Source: Streptomyces durmitorensis (GTDB taxonomy: Bacteria > Actinomycetota > Actinomycetes > Streptomycetales > Streptomycetaceae). Taken from it: DNA of 64,000 bases. The notes under the pieces were generated by a model that did no database searches, was not told where the DNA came from, and saw only the letters and a list, made by a program, of their open reading frames with translations. Both the position numbers and the translations under genes were made by a program. Below are positions 35,333 to 43,629 of the stretch, one piece after another; within the stretch, counting starts at the first letter, position 1, and each line of letters opens with the position of its first letter. The stretch spans positions 2,294,001 to 2,358,000 of the forward strand of contig NZ_CP097289.1 of NCBI RefSeq assembly GCF_023498005.1, in the 5' to 3' direction.

Positions 35333-36358
35333 ATGTCCGTGATCAGATCGGCGGGTCTGCGCGGGTTCCGCGCCACGGTGGCGGAGCTCGGCGGTGACGC
35401 CGAGACCTACGCCCGGCAGGCGGGCTGCCCCACGGCCGCACTCGACGGGGACGACCTCCTGGTGCCCGAGGAGGCGATGGCCACGGTACTCGAGCTGGCC
35501 GCCGAGGATCTCGGCTGCCCGGATCTCGGTCTGCGCATCGCGGCCCGGCAGGACCTGGGCATGCTCGGCGCCCTGGCGCTCGCCATCCAGAACTCCGCCA
35601 CCCTCGGGGACGCCCTGGAGTGCACCACCCGCTACCTCTTCGTCCACGCGCGCTCACTGAGCCTCAGCCTGGAGCCCGATCCGTACGGCACGCCGGGGGT
35701 CGCCGCCCTGCGCTACGGCGTGCGCGAGGGGGTCGAGGCACCGCCCCAGGGCATCGACCTCTCCCTGGGGTTCATGCACCGGGCCATCGTCTATCTGGTC
35801 GGCCCCTACGGCCTGGGCTCGGTCGAGCTCCCGCATCCGCTGCTCGCCCCGCTGTCGGTGTACGAGGACTTCTTCGGCGTACCCGTGAAGGCGGACCGCC
35901 CCGCGGCCCTGCTGCGTGTCCCGCTCAGCCTGGCCGACCGGCCGCTCGGCGGCGGCAACGCGCATCTGCGCCGCCTCGCGCTCGCCTACCTCGACGAGCA
36001 ACTGCCCAGTGAGCGCGCGGACATCGTCAGCGGTGTCCGTGCCGTCGTGGGGCGGTCGCTCGGCACGTCGCCGCCCGAGATCGATACCGTCGCCCGGCTC
36101 CTGAACGTCCACGCGCGAACGCTGCAGCGCCGACTGCGCGCAGCCGGGACGACCTTCGCCGAGATCATCGACGAGGAGCGGCGCAGCGCGGCCCGCCGCT
36201 ATCTCATCGGCACCGACCTGCCCCTGGGCCAGGTCGCCCTGCTGCTCGGCCTCTCCGAGCAGTCGGCCCTGAACCGCTGCTGCCGGCGCTGGTGGGGTGC
36301 GACACCGCGGGCGGTGCGGGCGCGCGGCTATGGGGCGGCCGGGCCGCCGGTCTCCTGA
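35333..36358 (+). CDS. AraC family regulator, VirS/OruR type
   Basis: About 341 residues from the ATG at 35333 (MSVIRSAGLRGFRATVAELG). Residues 1-190 are the arabinose-binding-like domain of the VirS/OruR group (LGMLGALALAIQNSATLGDA, then GFMHRAIVYLVGP). The last 100 residues hold two helix-turn-helices (VARLLNVHARTLQRRLRAAG, then LGQVALLLGLSEQSALNRC). VirS-type regulators sense acidity or lipid-like ligands. It is divergent, by 70 bp, from the flavin monooxygenase it probably controls. Its 3' end overlaps the convergent dienelactone-hydrolase-like gene by 31 bp. Confidence 0.88.
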   Translation: MSVIRSAGLRGFRATVAELGGDAETYARQAGCPTAALDGDDLLVPEEAMATVLELAAEDLGCPDLGLRIAARQDLGMLGALALAIQNSATLGDALECTTRYLFVHARSLSLSLEPDPYGTPGVAALRYGVREGVEAPPQGIDLSLGFMHRAIVYLVGPYGLGSVELPHPLLAPLSVYEDFFGVPVKADRPAALLRVPLSLADRPLGGGNAHLRRLALAYLDEQLPSERADIVSGVRAVVGRSLGTSPPEIDTVARLLNVHARTLQRRLRAAGTTFAEIIDEERRSAARRYLIGTDLPLGQVALLLGLSEQSALNRCCRRWWGATPRAVRARGYGAAGPPVS

Positions 36359-37170
36359 AGCAGTCGCGTACGGAAGAGGTCGAGCACCTCGTCAAGGGCG
36401 GCCCGCGTCGGCTGCCCCGGTTCGTCGATGAGGTGCTCGGTCAGGACGGAGTGCGGCGCCAGGACGCCCTCGGGGTTCGCGTCGCTGTCGTCCAGTTCGA
36501 CGGCGGTGAACGCGTCGCCGAGCTCACGGCGCAGGAAGGCGAACCGGTCGTCGGGAACCAGCCGGTCGCCCTTGAACCGCGTCCCCAGGACCCGCAGCCC
36601 GTCCCGCTCGCAACGGCCCTTCACCACGGCGAGTTCGTCGTCCGAGATGTCGATGGTGCACGCGCGGCGGCCGTTGACGGGCAGCGGGAGCGAGGGCTGG
36701 GAGAGCACGGGGGCGAGCAGCCGGTCGTCGGTGGCCATCGCCAGGGCGAAGCCACCGGTGAAGCACATGCCGACGGCGCCGACCCCGGGGCCGCCGCACC
36801 GCTTGTGCTCGTGCGCGGCGAGGGCCCGCAGCCAGGTCACCACGCGCGAGCTGCGACCGGTGGCGAATGCGGTGAACTCCCGGCTCACACACACCTTCAG
36901 CATGGTCGAGGCGATGTAGAGATTCGACTTCAGCGCACCGTGGGCCTTGGGGTTGGCGTCGCGCCCCGGCGTGCCGAAGAGGACGGGGAGCACGGCCGTG
37001 CATCCGATGGCGGCCACCTTCTCGGCGAAGGAAAGGACCTTGGGCGTGATCCCGGGGACCTCCGCCATCACGATGACGGCGGGCCCTTCCCCGCGCCGCA
37101 GGACCTTGCGGGTGGTGCCCTCGTGCGTGAACAGGCTCCGCGTGAATCCCGTCAGGTCGTGGTCAGCCAC
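36328..37170 (-). CDS. Dienelactone hydrolase family protein
   Basis: 280 residues, an alpha/beta hydrolase. The nucleophile elbow GAVGMCFTGGFALAM carries Cys as in dienelactone hydrolases, and PAVIVMAEVPGITPKVLSFA is the family's N-terminal block. Near the C-terminus NPEGVLAPHSVLTEHLID contains a His at the expected end of the triad. It would hydrolyse lactones or esters in the cytoplasm; the substrate is unknown. It is a single gene whose stop overlaps the end of the AraC regulator gene. Confidence 0.82.
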   Translation of the reverse strand: MADHDLTGFTRSLFTHEGTTRKVLRRGEGPAVIVMAEVPGITPKVLSFAEKVAAIGCTAVLPVLFGTPGRDANPKAHGALKSNLYIASTMLKVCVSREFTAFATGRSSRVVTWLRALAAHEHKRCGGPGVGAVGMCFTGGFALAMATDDRLLAPVLSQPSLPLPVNGRRACTIDISDDELAVVKGRCERDGLRVLGTRFKGDRLVPDDRFAFLRRELGDAFTAVELDDSDANPEGVLAPHSVLTEHLIDEPGQPTRAALDEVLDLFRTRLLQETGGPAAP

Positions 37171-37344
37171 GGATCAACGTCCTCCAACTCGACTGCCGCC
37201 TCCCGGAGTTGCCGCGTACGGCCCTCGCGGCCGAGGCATGCTGGACGGAACGTACAACAAGGGCGCCATGCGGGCCTACCCCGCAGTAGGAAATCCAGCC
37301 GCAACCGTGCCACGCCGTCACGGCCGACCCCTCATGCTGACGGG

Positions 37345-37914
37345 GTGGGACTCAATCCGGCCGAAGCGGCGATCACCGGCATGACCCTGGGCGCCATCGC
37401 CTCCTTCTCCGGGGCCTGGCTCACCCAGCACGCGACGGACAGGCGCGAGCGCGAGAACCGCGTGTGGTCGCGGTGCATGGACGTCTACGAAGAAGCCATG
37501 GTCGCCGTCCACCGCGTCGGCAACCTGCGCGCGCAGTTGTCGAGCACGGGAGAGTGGCCGGACGACACCGGCGCCGCGGTGAGCGACGTCCATGTGCTCG
37601 CCGCCCGGCTGGAGATCTACGCCACGGATCAGGTGCTCGAAGCGCACTGGACGGCGTTCCAGGCGATGCGTGCCTGGATCGGCGCGTGGCACGACTGGGA
37701 CAACCAGGAGGGGACCAATCCCCGGGTGAGCCAGACCGACCCGCTGTGGAAAAGATTCACCGAGCTCGTCGAGGAATCGGAGGATTCCGACCACAAGCTC
37801 CTGGGCATCCTGCGCGATGAGGTGCACGGAAAGAGGAAACCAAGAAGATCGTGGTGGAAGTGGCGCCCTTTCCGGCGTGCGGATCCGGATGGATCTCCTC
37901 AACTCGGGGCCTGA
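37345..37914 (+). CDS. Small membrane-anchored helical protein, unknown
   Basis: About 189 residues from the GTG at 37345. A single N-terminal hydrophobic helix (AAITGMTLGAIASFSGAWLT) is followed by a charged, mainly helical cytoplasmic part (RERENRVWSRCMDVYEEAMV, then LEAHWTAFQAMRAWIGAWHD) and a basic C-terminus rich in Lys, Arg and Trp. No domain is recognised. The pattern of one membrane helix plus a helical bundle resembles small membrane proteins of bacterial defence or stress loci; this is an impression only. The next gene on the same strand starts 148 bp later after a tandem palindromic repeat. Confidence 0.6.
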   Translation: MGLNPAEAAITGMTLGAIASFSGAWLTQHATDRRERENRVWSRCMDVYEEAMVAVHRVGNLRAQLSSTGEWPDDTGAAVSDVHVLAARLEIYATDQVLEAHWTAFQAMRAWIGAWHDWDNQEGTNPRVSQTDPLWKRFTELVEESEDSDHKLLGILRDEVHGKRKPRRSWWKWRPFRRADPDGSPQLGA

Positions 37915-37993
37915 GAACGTTTCTTGTCCGGTAGCTCCCGCCCTGGATCCGTTCGTGGCTACCATTGCATATTCACAGCGCACGAGCAGCCAC

Positions 37994-38027
37994 CCACTGC
38001 ACGGGGCAGTCCACTGCACGGGGCAGT
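37994..38027. repeat. Two perfect tandem 17-bp repeats, each palindromic
   Basis: ccactgcacggggcagt occurs at 37994-38010 and again at 38011-38027. Each unit contains the inverted repeat ACTGC-N5-GCAGT, so the pair looks like two adjacent dimer sites 36 bp before the trypsin-like gene. Confidence 0.85.
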
Positions 38028-38062
38028 TGCTCGCTCCTGGGATCGGACGGGGGGACGAACCC

Positions 38063-38833
38063 ATGTCGCATCACGAGCCGCACCAGAAGCACTTGATCCA
38101 GGTATTCCGGAACAACGATCACATCGGTTCGGGTGTGCGCCTCACCAGGTATTTCGCCCTGACTGCCGCACACTGCCTGGGAGATGACAGAGAGAATCGC
38201 ATGCGCCCGGTCCTCCTCCGCCTTCCGGACGGCAGGCACCTGGACGGCGAGGTGCAGCAATTCGATCTCCTCGCCGACATGGCCCTCTTGAAGATCGTGT
38301 TCCAGAAAGGCGAAAGTGTGCCGCTTCCCGGCATCCACTTCGATGTCGCGCGCGAAGGCGAATCATGGACGGCGGTCCACCCCCGGCCGGACGACGGCAT
38401 GCTGCGCGGAACCGTGAGCGACGTATCGGTCATCTATCAGAGCACGGGCGAGCAGGCCGTCAACTGCCACCGGCTGCGGCACGACGGTGCACACGACGAC
38501 GTGCGGAAGTTCGCCGGCAGCCCCGTCGGCCGGGGTGAGCCCGACCCCGACCTGCCTTCGGTCGTCCTCGGGCTCCTCGTCGCACGGCCCGCCACCACGG
38601 ACGCGCCTCAGGACACGCTGTTCGCCGGCACGATCGACGAGGCGGTGCGGCGATTCGACACCTTCAAGTTCCGCCCCGCACCACAACAGACACTGTCCGG
38701 CTCCGAACGCATCTACGAGGTGCGCCAGGACCACGAAGCGGAAGCACTGGCCCGCAAGGACCGCACGGTGCCCGCCGGCCTGGCCGCCGTGACCAGCTAT
38801 GTGAACCTGCGCTGGCACCGGCCCCGGCCGTGA
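38063..38833 (+). CDS. Trypsin-fold protein with Ala in place of the catalytic Ser
   Basis: About 256 residues from the ATG at 38063 (GGGGGA upstream); no signal peptide, so cytoplasmic. It follows the trypsin-like fold of bacterial signalling peptidases: GSGVRLTRYFALTAAHCLGD gives His37, FDLLADMALLKI gives Asp72. The position of the catalytic serine reads VRKFAGSPVGRG, with Ala151 (GCC, 38513-38515) where active enzymes have Ser before GxPV. The C-terminal 60 residues are helical. It is followed after 43 bp by the TPR gene, very probably in one operon. As written it should not cleave peptides; a binding or sensing role, or a sequence error, are the alternatives. Confidence 0.78.
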   Translation: MSHHEPHQKHLIQVFRNNDHIGSGVRLTRYFALTAAHCLGDDRENRMRPVLLRLPDGRHLDGEVQQFDLLADMALLKIVFQKGESVPLPGIHFDVAREGESWTAVHPRPDDGMLRGTVSDVSVIYQSTGEQAVNCHRLRHDGAHDDVRKFAGSPVGRGEPDPDLPSVVLGLLVARPATTDAPQDTLFAGTIDEAVRRFDTFKFRPAPQQTLSGSERIYEVRQDHEAEALARKDRTVPAGLAAVTSYVNLRWHRPRP

Positions 38834-38876
38834 AGAGCATGCCGCCCACCACGGCGGCCCGTCTCCCGGAGGGGAC

Positions 38877-40577
38877 ATGACCAAGATCGCGAACGTCAGC
38901 GAGGGGCTGGCGGCAGCGGAGGACGCCCTGGAGGCGGACGGCAAGGCCCGGTCCGAGCTCAAGGAATCACTCGCGGGCTATGTGGAGCGCCTCACCAGCC
39001 CCGAAGCGCCCTACGCACTCCTTCGGCCCCACGCCCGCCAGCACATCAATCTCGCGCAGCTGCTCCTCGCGCTCGACATGAGGGAACGCTCGCACGCCCT
39101 GGCCGCCGTGACCCTGCGCCACATGGAGCTTGCCGAGGCGGACCAGGAGCTGTTCGCGGCCGACACCTGGAACGAACTCGGTTCGCTGCTCGCGGAGCAC
39201 GACGATCTCGACCGGGCCCGCATGGTCCTGAACTACGCCCTGAACCGCGCGCAGCGCGCGGCGGCCCCCGAACTCGCCAGGATCTTGGCCAACTTGAGCG
39301 CCGTGAGCCTGCGGGCCGGGCATCTGGAGGACGCCAGGGTCTGGGCGCAGAAGGCGGTCACCGTACTGGGGAAGTACTACGGCGGCGACCCGGAGGCGCG
39401 GCTGACCGCCGACTGGGTGCGGGTCGAGGTGGCGTCGATCCGCCGGGACACCGCCGAACTCACCCGCACCCTGGGCGACTTCGCCTCCTCGGTCGACTGG
39501 TACACGAGCTTCACGAACGACGACGACCCGAAGGCCGTCGCGGCCCGTTCGGCGCTGGCCCAGGCGAGGTTCCAGGCGGCCAAGGCGGTGCAGGACGAGG
39601 AGCGGATCGAGGCGGAACTCGCCGAGCTCGAGATCTCCCATCTCCGCGCCGCCACGCTCCTCGGGGCCGATCACCAGGAGACGCTGGTCGCCCAGGCGGC
39701 GCTCGCCACGGCCGAGTTCGACGCGGCCGACGGCACCGCGTTCTGCGCGTCACGCAGGCAGCAGGCCGTGTCCCTGCTCGACTCGGCGGCCGTCACGGCC
39801 GCCAGGACCTTGGGCCGTGACCACTCCCAGACGCTCGCGCTGCGCGCGGCGCTCGCGGACATGCGCGATGCCACCACGCCGTCGGACGAACTCCCTTATC
39901 TCATCGAGCATGTCTACACACCCCAGGAGAACAGCGCCCGCAACAAGGCCAAGGGCCAGGCCCTTCGGCAGGAGCGCAATGTGATCAGGCTGGTCGCGCA
40001 CGCGGGCGCGTCCTTCTTCCTGAAAGACCTGAAGCTCTTCCATCCGCAGGTCATCCACGCCCTGAATCAAGGCAGTTACTTCTACGTCATCATCAGCAGC
40101 CCTTGGAACAACCTCGCCATTTTCACCAAGCACGACGCGACGGCGGAGCGCCCCAACTCCCACAACATCGTGGACATCATCGCGGCGAGCGACTACTACT
40201 CAAAGACTTTTCTGCATGTCATAGACGCCTACCGCACGCTCCGGGATACGTATCACGACCGGATCGAGTTACGCCTCACGCACATCGACATCCCCGGGTC
40301 GACCCTGCTCACCACGGACCGCGGATTCTTCGAGCCTTACATCACCTCCAATCCGGAGCGCAGGACCCGGCGCAAACTCAACGTCCTTGAGGTGGAGTTT
40401 CACAAGGACAGCAGGTATTACTCCGACAGCCGGGCCGAGTTCGACATCCAGTGGGAACTGGCCAGCACCCTGGACCAGTTCGAGGCGAGCGAGGAACAGC
40501 ACAAGACCGCGTTGCGGGACGCCGTGCGCGCGCAGTCGGACGACCGGTTCAAGGCAGATGCAGAGCACCGTCCCTGA
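38877..40577 (+). CDS. TPR protein with unrecognised C-terminal domain; TTA codon
   Basis: 566 residues, ATG with GGAGGGG upstream. Residues 1-340 are tandem helical hairpins of TPR type ([20 protein letters not shown], then [20 protein letters not shown]). Residues about 365-550 form a mixed alpha/beta domain ([55 protein letters not shown]) reminiscent of the HKD-less PLD-like sensor domains of some XRE regulators; this is inference. No helix-turn-helix or nuclease motif is seen. Codon 465 is TTA (40269-40271), so bldA control is expected. Local GC is lower around 40.0-40.4 kb. The 3' end overlaps the convergent Nudix gene by 29 bp. Confidence 0.72.
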   Translation: MTKIANVSEGLAAAEDALEADGKARSELKESLAGYVERLTSPEAPYALLRPHARQHINLAQLLLALDMRERSHALAAVTLRHMELAEADQELFAADTWNELGSLLAEHDDLDRARMVLNYALNRAQRAAAPELARILANLSAVSLRAGHLEDARVWAQKAVTVLGKYYGGDPEARLTADWVRVEVASIRRDTAELTRTLGDFASSVDWYTSFTNDDDPKAVAARSALAQARFQAAKAVQDEERIEAELAELEISHLRAATLLGADHQETLVAQAALATAEFDAADGTAFCASRRQQAVSLLDSAAVTAARTLGRDHSQTLALRAALADMRDATTPSDELPYLIEHVYTPQENSARNKAKGQALRQERNVIRLVAHAGASFFLKDLKLFHPQVIHALNQGSYFYVIISSPWNNLAIFTKHDATAERPNSHNIVDIIAASDYYSKTFLHVIDAYRTLRDTYHDRIELRLTHIDIPGSTLLTTDRGFFEPYITSNPERRTRRKLNVLEVEFHKDSRYYSDSRAEFDIQWELASTLDQFEASEEQHKTALRDAVRAQSDDRFKADAEHRP

Positions 40578-40959
40578 TGCTGCGCAGCACCCCCGCCGAG
40601 CCGACGAACAGCGGGTCAGGCAACTCGTCCAGGTGCCAGAACTCCCAGCGCAGACACCGCTCGGGCTCAAGGACCCGGGGTTCACCGGCGAAGTCCAGGA
40701 TCTCCACGCCGACCTGCATGTGGTGATTGGCCGCCGGGTCGGGGTCGGTGACGCACGCGACGCGCGTACCGATCGCGCGCAGGCCCGTCTCCTCCGCCAG
40801 CTCGCGGCAGGCGGCGCCGACGAGGGACTCCCCCACTTCGAGATGCCCGCCGGGCAGTCCCCAGGTGCCGTCGCCGAAGGTGTTGGCCCGCAGGCCGAGC
40901 AGTACGCGGCCGCCCGCACGGACGATCGCCTGGACCCCTACACGTACCTGTGTCGTCAT
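40549..40959 (-). CDS. Nudix hydrolase
   Basis: About 136 residues from the ATG at 40959, preceded by GAGGAG at 7 nt; the upstream ATG at 40977 has no such site. The Nudix box is complete: [20 protein letters not shown] followed by TGL. The N-terminal strand [20 protein letters not shown] is typical of nucleotide-diphosphate hydrolases. It starts about 10 bp after the radical-SAM stop, in the same operon, and could hydrolyse a nucleotide product or by-product of that enzyme. Substrate unknown. Confidence 0.88.
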   Translation of the reverse strand: MTTQVRVGVQAIVRAGGRVLLGLRANTFGDGTWGLPGGHLEVGESLVGAACRELAEETGLRAIGTRVACVTDPDPAANHHMQVGVEILDFAGEPRVLEPERCLRWEFWHLDELPDPLFVGSAGVLRSIRDGALHLP

Positions 40960-40969
40960 CGCGGACTCC

Positions 40970-41857
40970 TCATGCATCCGGGTGCGTGTCCCGTGTCATC
41001 GGGTAAGTGCCGGTGAAATTCTCGACGTTCCTGTCCCCCGTGACCTGGTGCGACAGCGGTGGGTCCGCGTCCGCGAGCCGTGCGAAGAAGTTCCCGATCC
41101 TGCGCTCCCCGTCCTCGTCGATGACGACGACCTCGCAGTCCGGGTCGATGAAGAAGTAGCTGCCCGTGCGGGTCCTGTTGCGATAGACCCTCAGCTTCAC
41201 TCCGCGCTCGCGCGCCGCCGCCTCGCAGCGGTGGACCACGTCCTCGAACTCCTCGTCGCCGAGGGCGAGCCAATCCCGGTTGTCCGAACCGTAGTTGGTC
41301 TCGGACATCTGGTAGACCTTCCATACGTCGGGCAGGCAGGCGTCGTCAATGAGGCTCAGTACGTCGGGCGCGCCCCCGACGTTCAGTCGGGTGACGACCG
41401 TGCCGAGCTTCACCTGGACGTACGGGTGGTTCTTGCGGACCTCGCCGAGCAGGGTCAGCATCTTCTCCCGGTGCGGGGCGACTCCGGTGCGCAGGGCACT
41501 GTGCTCCGCAGCGTCCGCGGACTCCAGGGGCAGCGCGATCCAGGAGAGGCTCGGCAGTACGCGCTCCATCGTGCGCAGCGGTGCCAGGCCGTTCGTGCTC
41601 AGGACGACCTGCGGCGAGGGGCGGTCGCCAAGGGGGCGGTGCAGCGCCGCGGCGAGCTCCGCGAGATAGGAGAGCAAGGTCGGCTCACCCCCGGAGATGA
41701 CGACGCCACGCACTCCCCCGTCCTTGAGCGCGGATGCGACCCGGAGTGCGGTCTCCCGGGGCATGGAGGGGACTTCATGCCTCGGGCCGAAGCAGAAGGG
41801 GCAGCTGAGATTGCACCTTCCGATGGGCCGCATATCGACGAAGGCGGGGATGAGCAT
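40970..41857 (-). CDS. Radical SAM enzyme resembling viperin
   Basis: 295 residues. The cluster motif CNLSCPFC gives C15, C19 and C22, followed by Phe-Gly. [14 protein letters not shown] is the SAM-binding GGE motif. The C-terminal part [14 protein letters not shown], then VWKVYQM, then [13 protein letters not shown] and SYFFIDPD resembles in order and wording the matching blocks of animal and prokaryotic viperins (KINSVINRFNV, WKVFQ, DEEFE, SYLILDE; recalled, not aligned). Viperins convert CTP, UTP or GTP to 3'-deoxy-3',4'-didehydro nucleotides that stop phage polymerases. Other radical-SAM families are possible. The ATG has no ribosome site but a TAAAGT box 6 nt upstream. Confidence 0.75.
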   Translation of the reverse strand: MLIPAFVDMRPIGRCNLSCPFCFGPRHEVPSMPRETALRVASALKDGGVRGVVISGGEPTLLSYLAELAAALHRPLGDRPSPQVVLSTNGLAPLRTMERVLPSLSWIALPLESADAAEHSALRTGVAPHREKMLTLLGEVRKNHPYVQVKLGTVVTRLNVGGAPDVLSLIDDACLPDVWKVYQMSETNYGSDNRDWLALGDEEFEDVVHRCEAAARERGVKLRVYRNRTRTGSYFFIDPDCEVVVIDEDGERRIGNFFARLADADPPLSHQVTGDRNVENFTGTYPMTRDTHPDA

Positions 41858-42184
41858 GGGGGGACTTTAGCGACACCTGGGGCGGGGATCCCTTCGAATC
41901 CCCCAAGGGGTCGCACACCGAACACCTGCCCTCGGCACACGCCGGACAAGCGTACCCACGAACCGCACGCCCCCACGGCGCGACCGTACGCCCCGCGTGC
42001 TCCGGAGCCGACCGGGGCCGGCCGGAGGCCGCCGACGCAGAAAGGTTGAGCGGAGGGGGTGATTCCGGCCAGATTCGACCGCTGGACCGCTCGCTTTCTG
42101 GCTTGGTTTGCCGTGGACCAAGTAGATGCCCCAGGCATCTACTGGAACAGGTAAAGGGAGCCCCTCCGCTTGTGAGGTAAGTCC
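41858..42184. other. Divergent region between radical SAM and P450 genes
   Basis: 327 bp. Next to the radical-SAM start is acttta (41864-41869, TAAAGT on the minus strand), a leaderless-type -10 box. Near the P450 is the palindrome 42122-42144. The centre has no third-position coding bias and no gene was seen there. Confidence 0.6.
42122..42144. promoter_or_regulatory. 10-bp palindromic operator upstream of the P450-ferredoxin operon
   Basis: agtagatgcc (42122-42131) and ggcatctact (42135-42144) are perfect reverse complements around cca, about 41 bp before the P450 ATG. The high AT content of the arms in GC-rich DNA argues for selection as a repressor site. Confidence 0.7.
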
Positions 42185-43387
42185 ATGACGGAATCAGTCG
42201 CGTCCGAATCAGTCGCCTTCCCGCAGGACCGCACCTGCCCCTACCGCCCGCCAAAGGCGTACGAACCGCTCCGCGAGGCCCGGCCGCTCTCCCGGGTCCG
42301 GCTGTTCGACGGGCGTTCCGTGTGGGTGGTCACCGGGCAGGGGACGGCCCGTGACCTGCTCGTCGACCCGCGCCTTTCCACCGACCGCGAGAACGAGGCG
42401 TTCCCGGCGCCCACCGAGCGCTTCGCGAACGTACGCAACCGCCGTATCGCCCTGCTCGGCGTCGACGACCCCGAGCACAACGCGCAGCGCCGCATGCTCA
42501 TCCCCAGTTTCTCGGTCAAGCGGATCGCCGCGCTGCGGCCGCGCATCCAGGAGACGGTCGACCGGCTCATCAACACCATGATCACGAAGGGGGCTCCGGC
42601 CGAGCTGGTCGGCGCGTTCGCGCTGCCGGTTCCGTCCATGGTGATCTGCGCCCTGCTCGGCGTGCCCTACGCCGATCACGAGTTCTTCGAGGAGCAGTCA
42701 CGCCGGCTGCTGCGCGGCCCCCGCGCCGAGGACACCGAGCGGGCGCGGGACGAACTGGACGCGTATTTCCACGCGTTGATCGAGAGCAAGCGCCGGGAGC
42801 CCGGGGACGGGCTCCTCGACGAGCTCATCCACCGACAGCTCGCCGAGGGCGCGCTCGACCGCGAGGAGCTGGTCAGCCTGGCCACGATCCTGCTGGTCGC
42901 GGGGCACGAGACCACGGCGAACATGATCTCCCTGGGTACGTTCACCCTCCTTCAGCACCCGCAGCAGCTCGCCGAACTGCGTACCGAGCGGTCGTTGATG
43001 CCCGCGGTGGTCGAGGAGCTGCTGCGCTTCCTGTCCATCGCGGACGGAATGCTGCGGGTGGCGAAGGAGGACATCGACGTCGCGGGCAGCACCATTCGCG
43101 CGGACGACGGCGTCATCTTCTCCACCTCCCTCATCAACCGTGACGGCTCGGCCTACGAGACGCCGGAGGAACTGGACTTCCACCGCGAAAACCGCCACCA
43201 CCTGGCCTTCGGGTTCGGCATTCACCAGTGCCTCGGCCAGAACCTCGCCCGCGCCGAGATCGAGATCGCCCTGCGGACGCTCTTCGACCGGCTGCCGGAG
43301 CTCCGCCTGGCCGTGCCCGCGCGGGAGATTCCGTTCAAGCCGGGCGACACGATCCAGGGGATGCTCGAACTCCCCGTCATTTGGTAG
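42185..43387 (+). CDS. Cytochrome P450, CYP105-like
   Basis: 400 residues, class I bacterial P450. I-helix LLVAGHETTANMISL is near residues 235-250, the ExxR helix is VVEELLRFLS, and the haem loop FGFGIHQCLGQNLARAEIEI has axial Cys349. DPEHNAQRRMLIPSFSVKRI is typical of CYP105. CYP105 enzymes hydroxylate xenobiotics or antibiotic intermediates. GAGGT precedes the ATG. The ferredoxin gene 36 bp downstream is its electron donor. No biosynthetic cluster lies around it, so a detoxification role under a ligand-responsive repressor is likely. Confidence 0.92.
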   Translation: MTESVASESVAFPQDRTCPYRPPKAYEPLREARPLSRVRLFDGRSVWVVTGQGTARDLLVDPRLSTDRENEAFPAPTERFANVRNRRIALLGVDDPEHNAQRRMLIPSFSVKRIAALRPRIQETVDRLINTMITKGAPAELVGAFALPVPSMVICALLGVPYADHEFFEEQSRRLLRGPRAEDTERARDELDAYFHALIESKRREPGDGLLDELIHRQLAEGALDREELVSLATILLVAGHETTANMISLGTFTLLQHPQQLAELRTERSLMPAVVEELLRFLSIADGMLRVAKEDIDVAGSTIRADDGVIFSTSLINRDGSAYETPEELDFHRENRHHLAFGFGIHQCLGQNLARAEIEIALRTLFDRLPELRLAVPAREIPFKPGDTIQGMLELPVIW

Positions 43388-43422
43388 GAGATGGACGAGA
43401 CAGCGGCGAGAGAGGGCAGGAC

Positions 43423-43629
43423 ATGAGCGTGCGGGTCCATGTCGAATCCGAGCGGTGCGTGGGGGCGGGCATGTGCGCACTCACCGCACCGAGCGTCTTC
43501 ACCCAGGACGACGACGGCTTCAGCGAGGTGCTCCCCGGCCGCGAGGACGGGGGCGGCGACCCCCTGGTGCGTGAGGCCGTGCGGGCCTGCCCGGTGCAGG
43601 CCGTGACCGTCAGCGTCGACGACTCCTGA
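43423..43629 (+). CDS. 3Fe-4S ferredoxin partner of the P450
   Basis: 68 residues. The ligands follow the single-cluster pattern C-x5-C (CVGAGMC) and a distant CP pair (VRACPVQAVTV), as in SoyB/Fd-type 3Fe-4S ferredoxins that serve CYP105 enzymes. ATG with AGGGCAGG upstream; operon with the P450. Confidence 0.92.
   Translation: MSVRVHVESERCVGAGMCALTAPSVFTQDDDGFSEVLPGREDGGGDPLVREAVRACPVQAVTVSVDDS

Noticed and set aside
36292..37344. N-terminal extension of the small membrane protein
   Set aside because: Antisense to the dienelactone-hydrolase-like gene; a GTG followed by a clean membrane helix starts at 37345.
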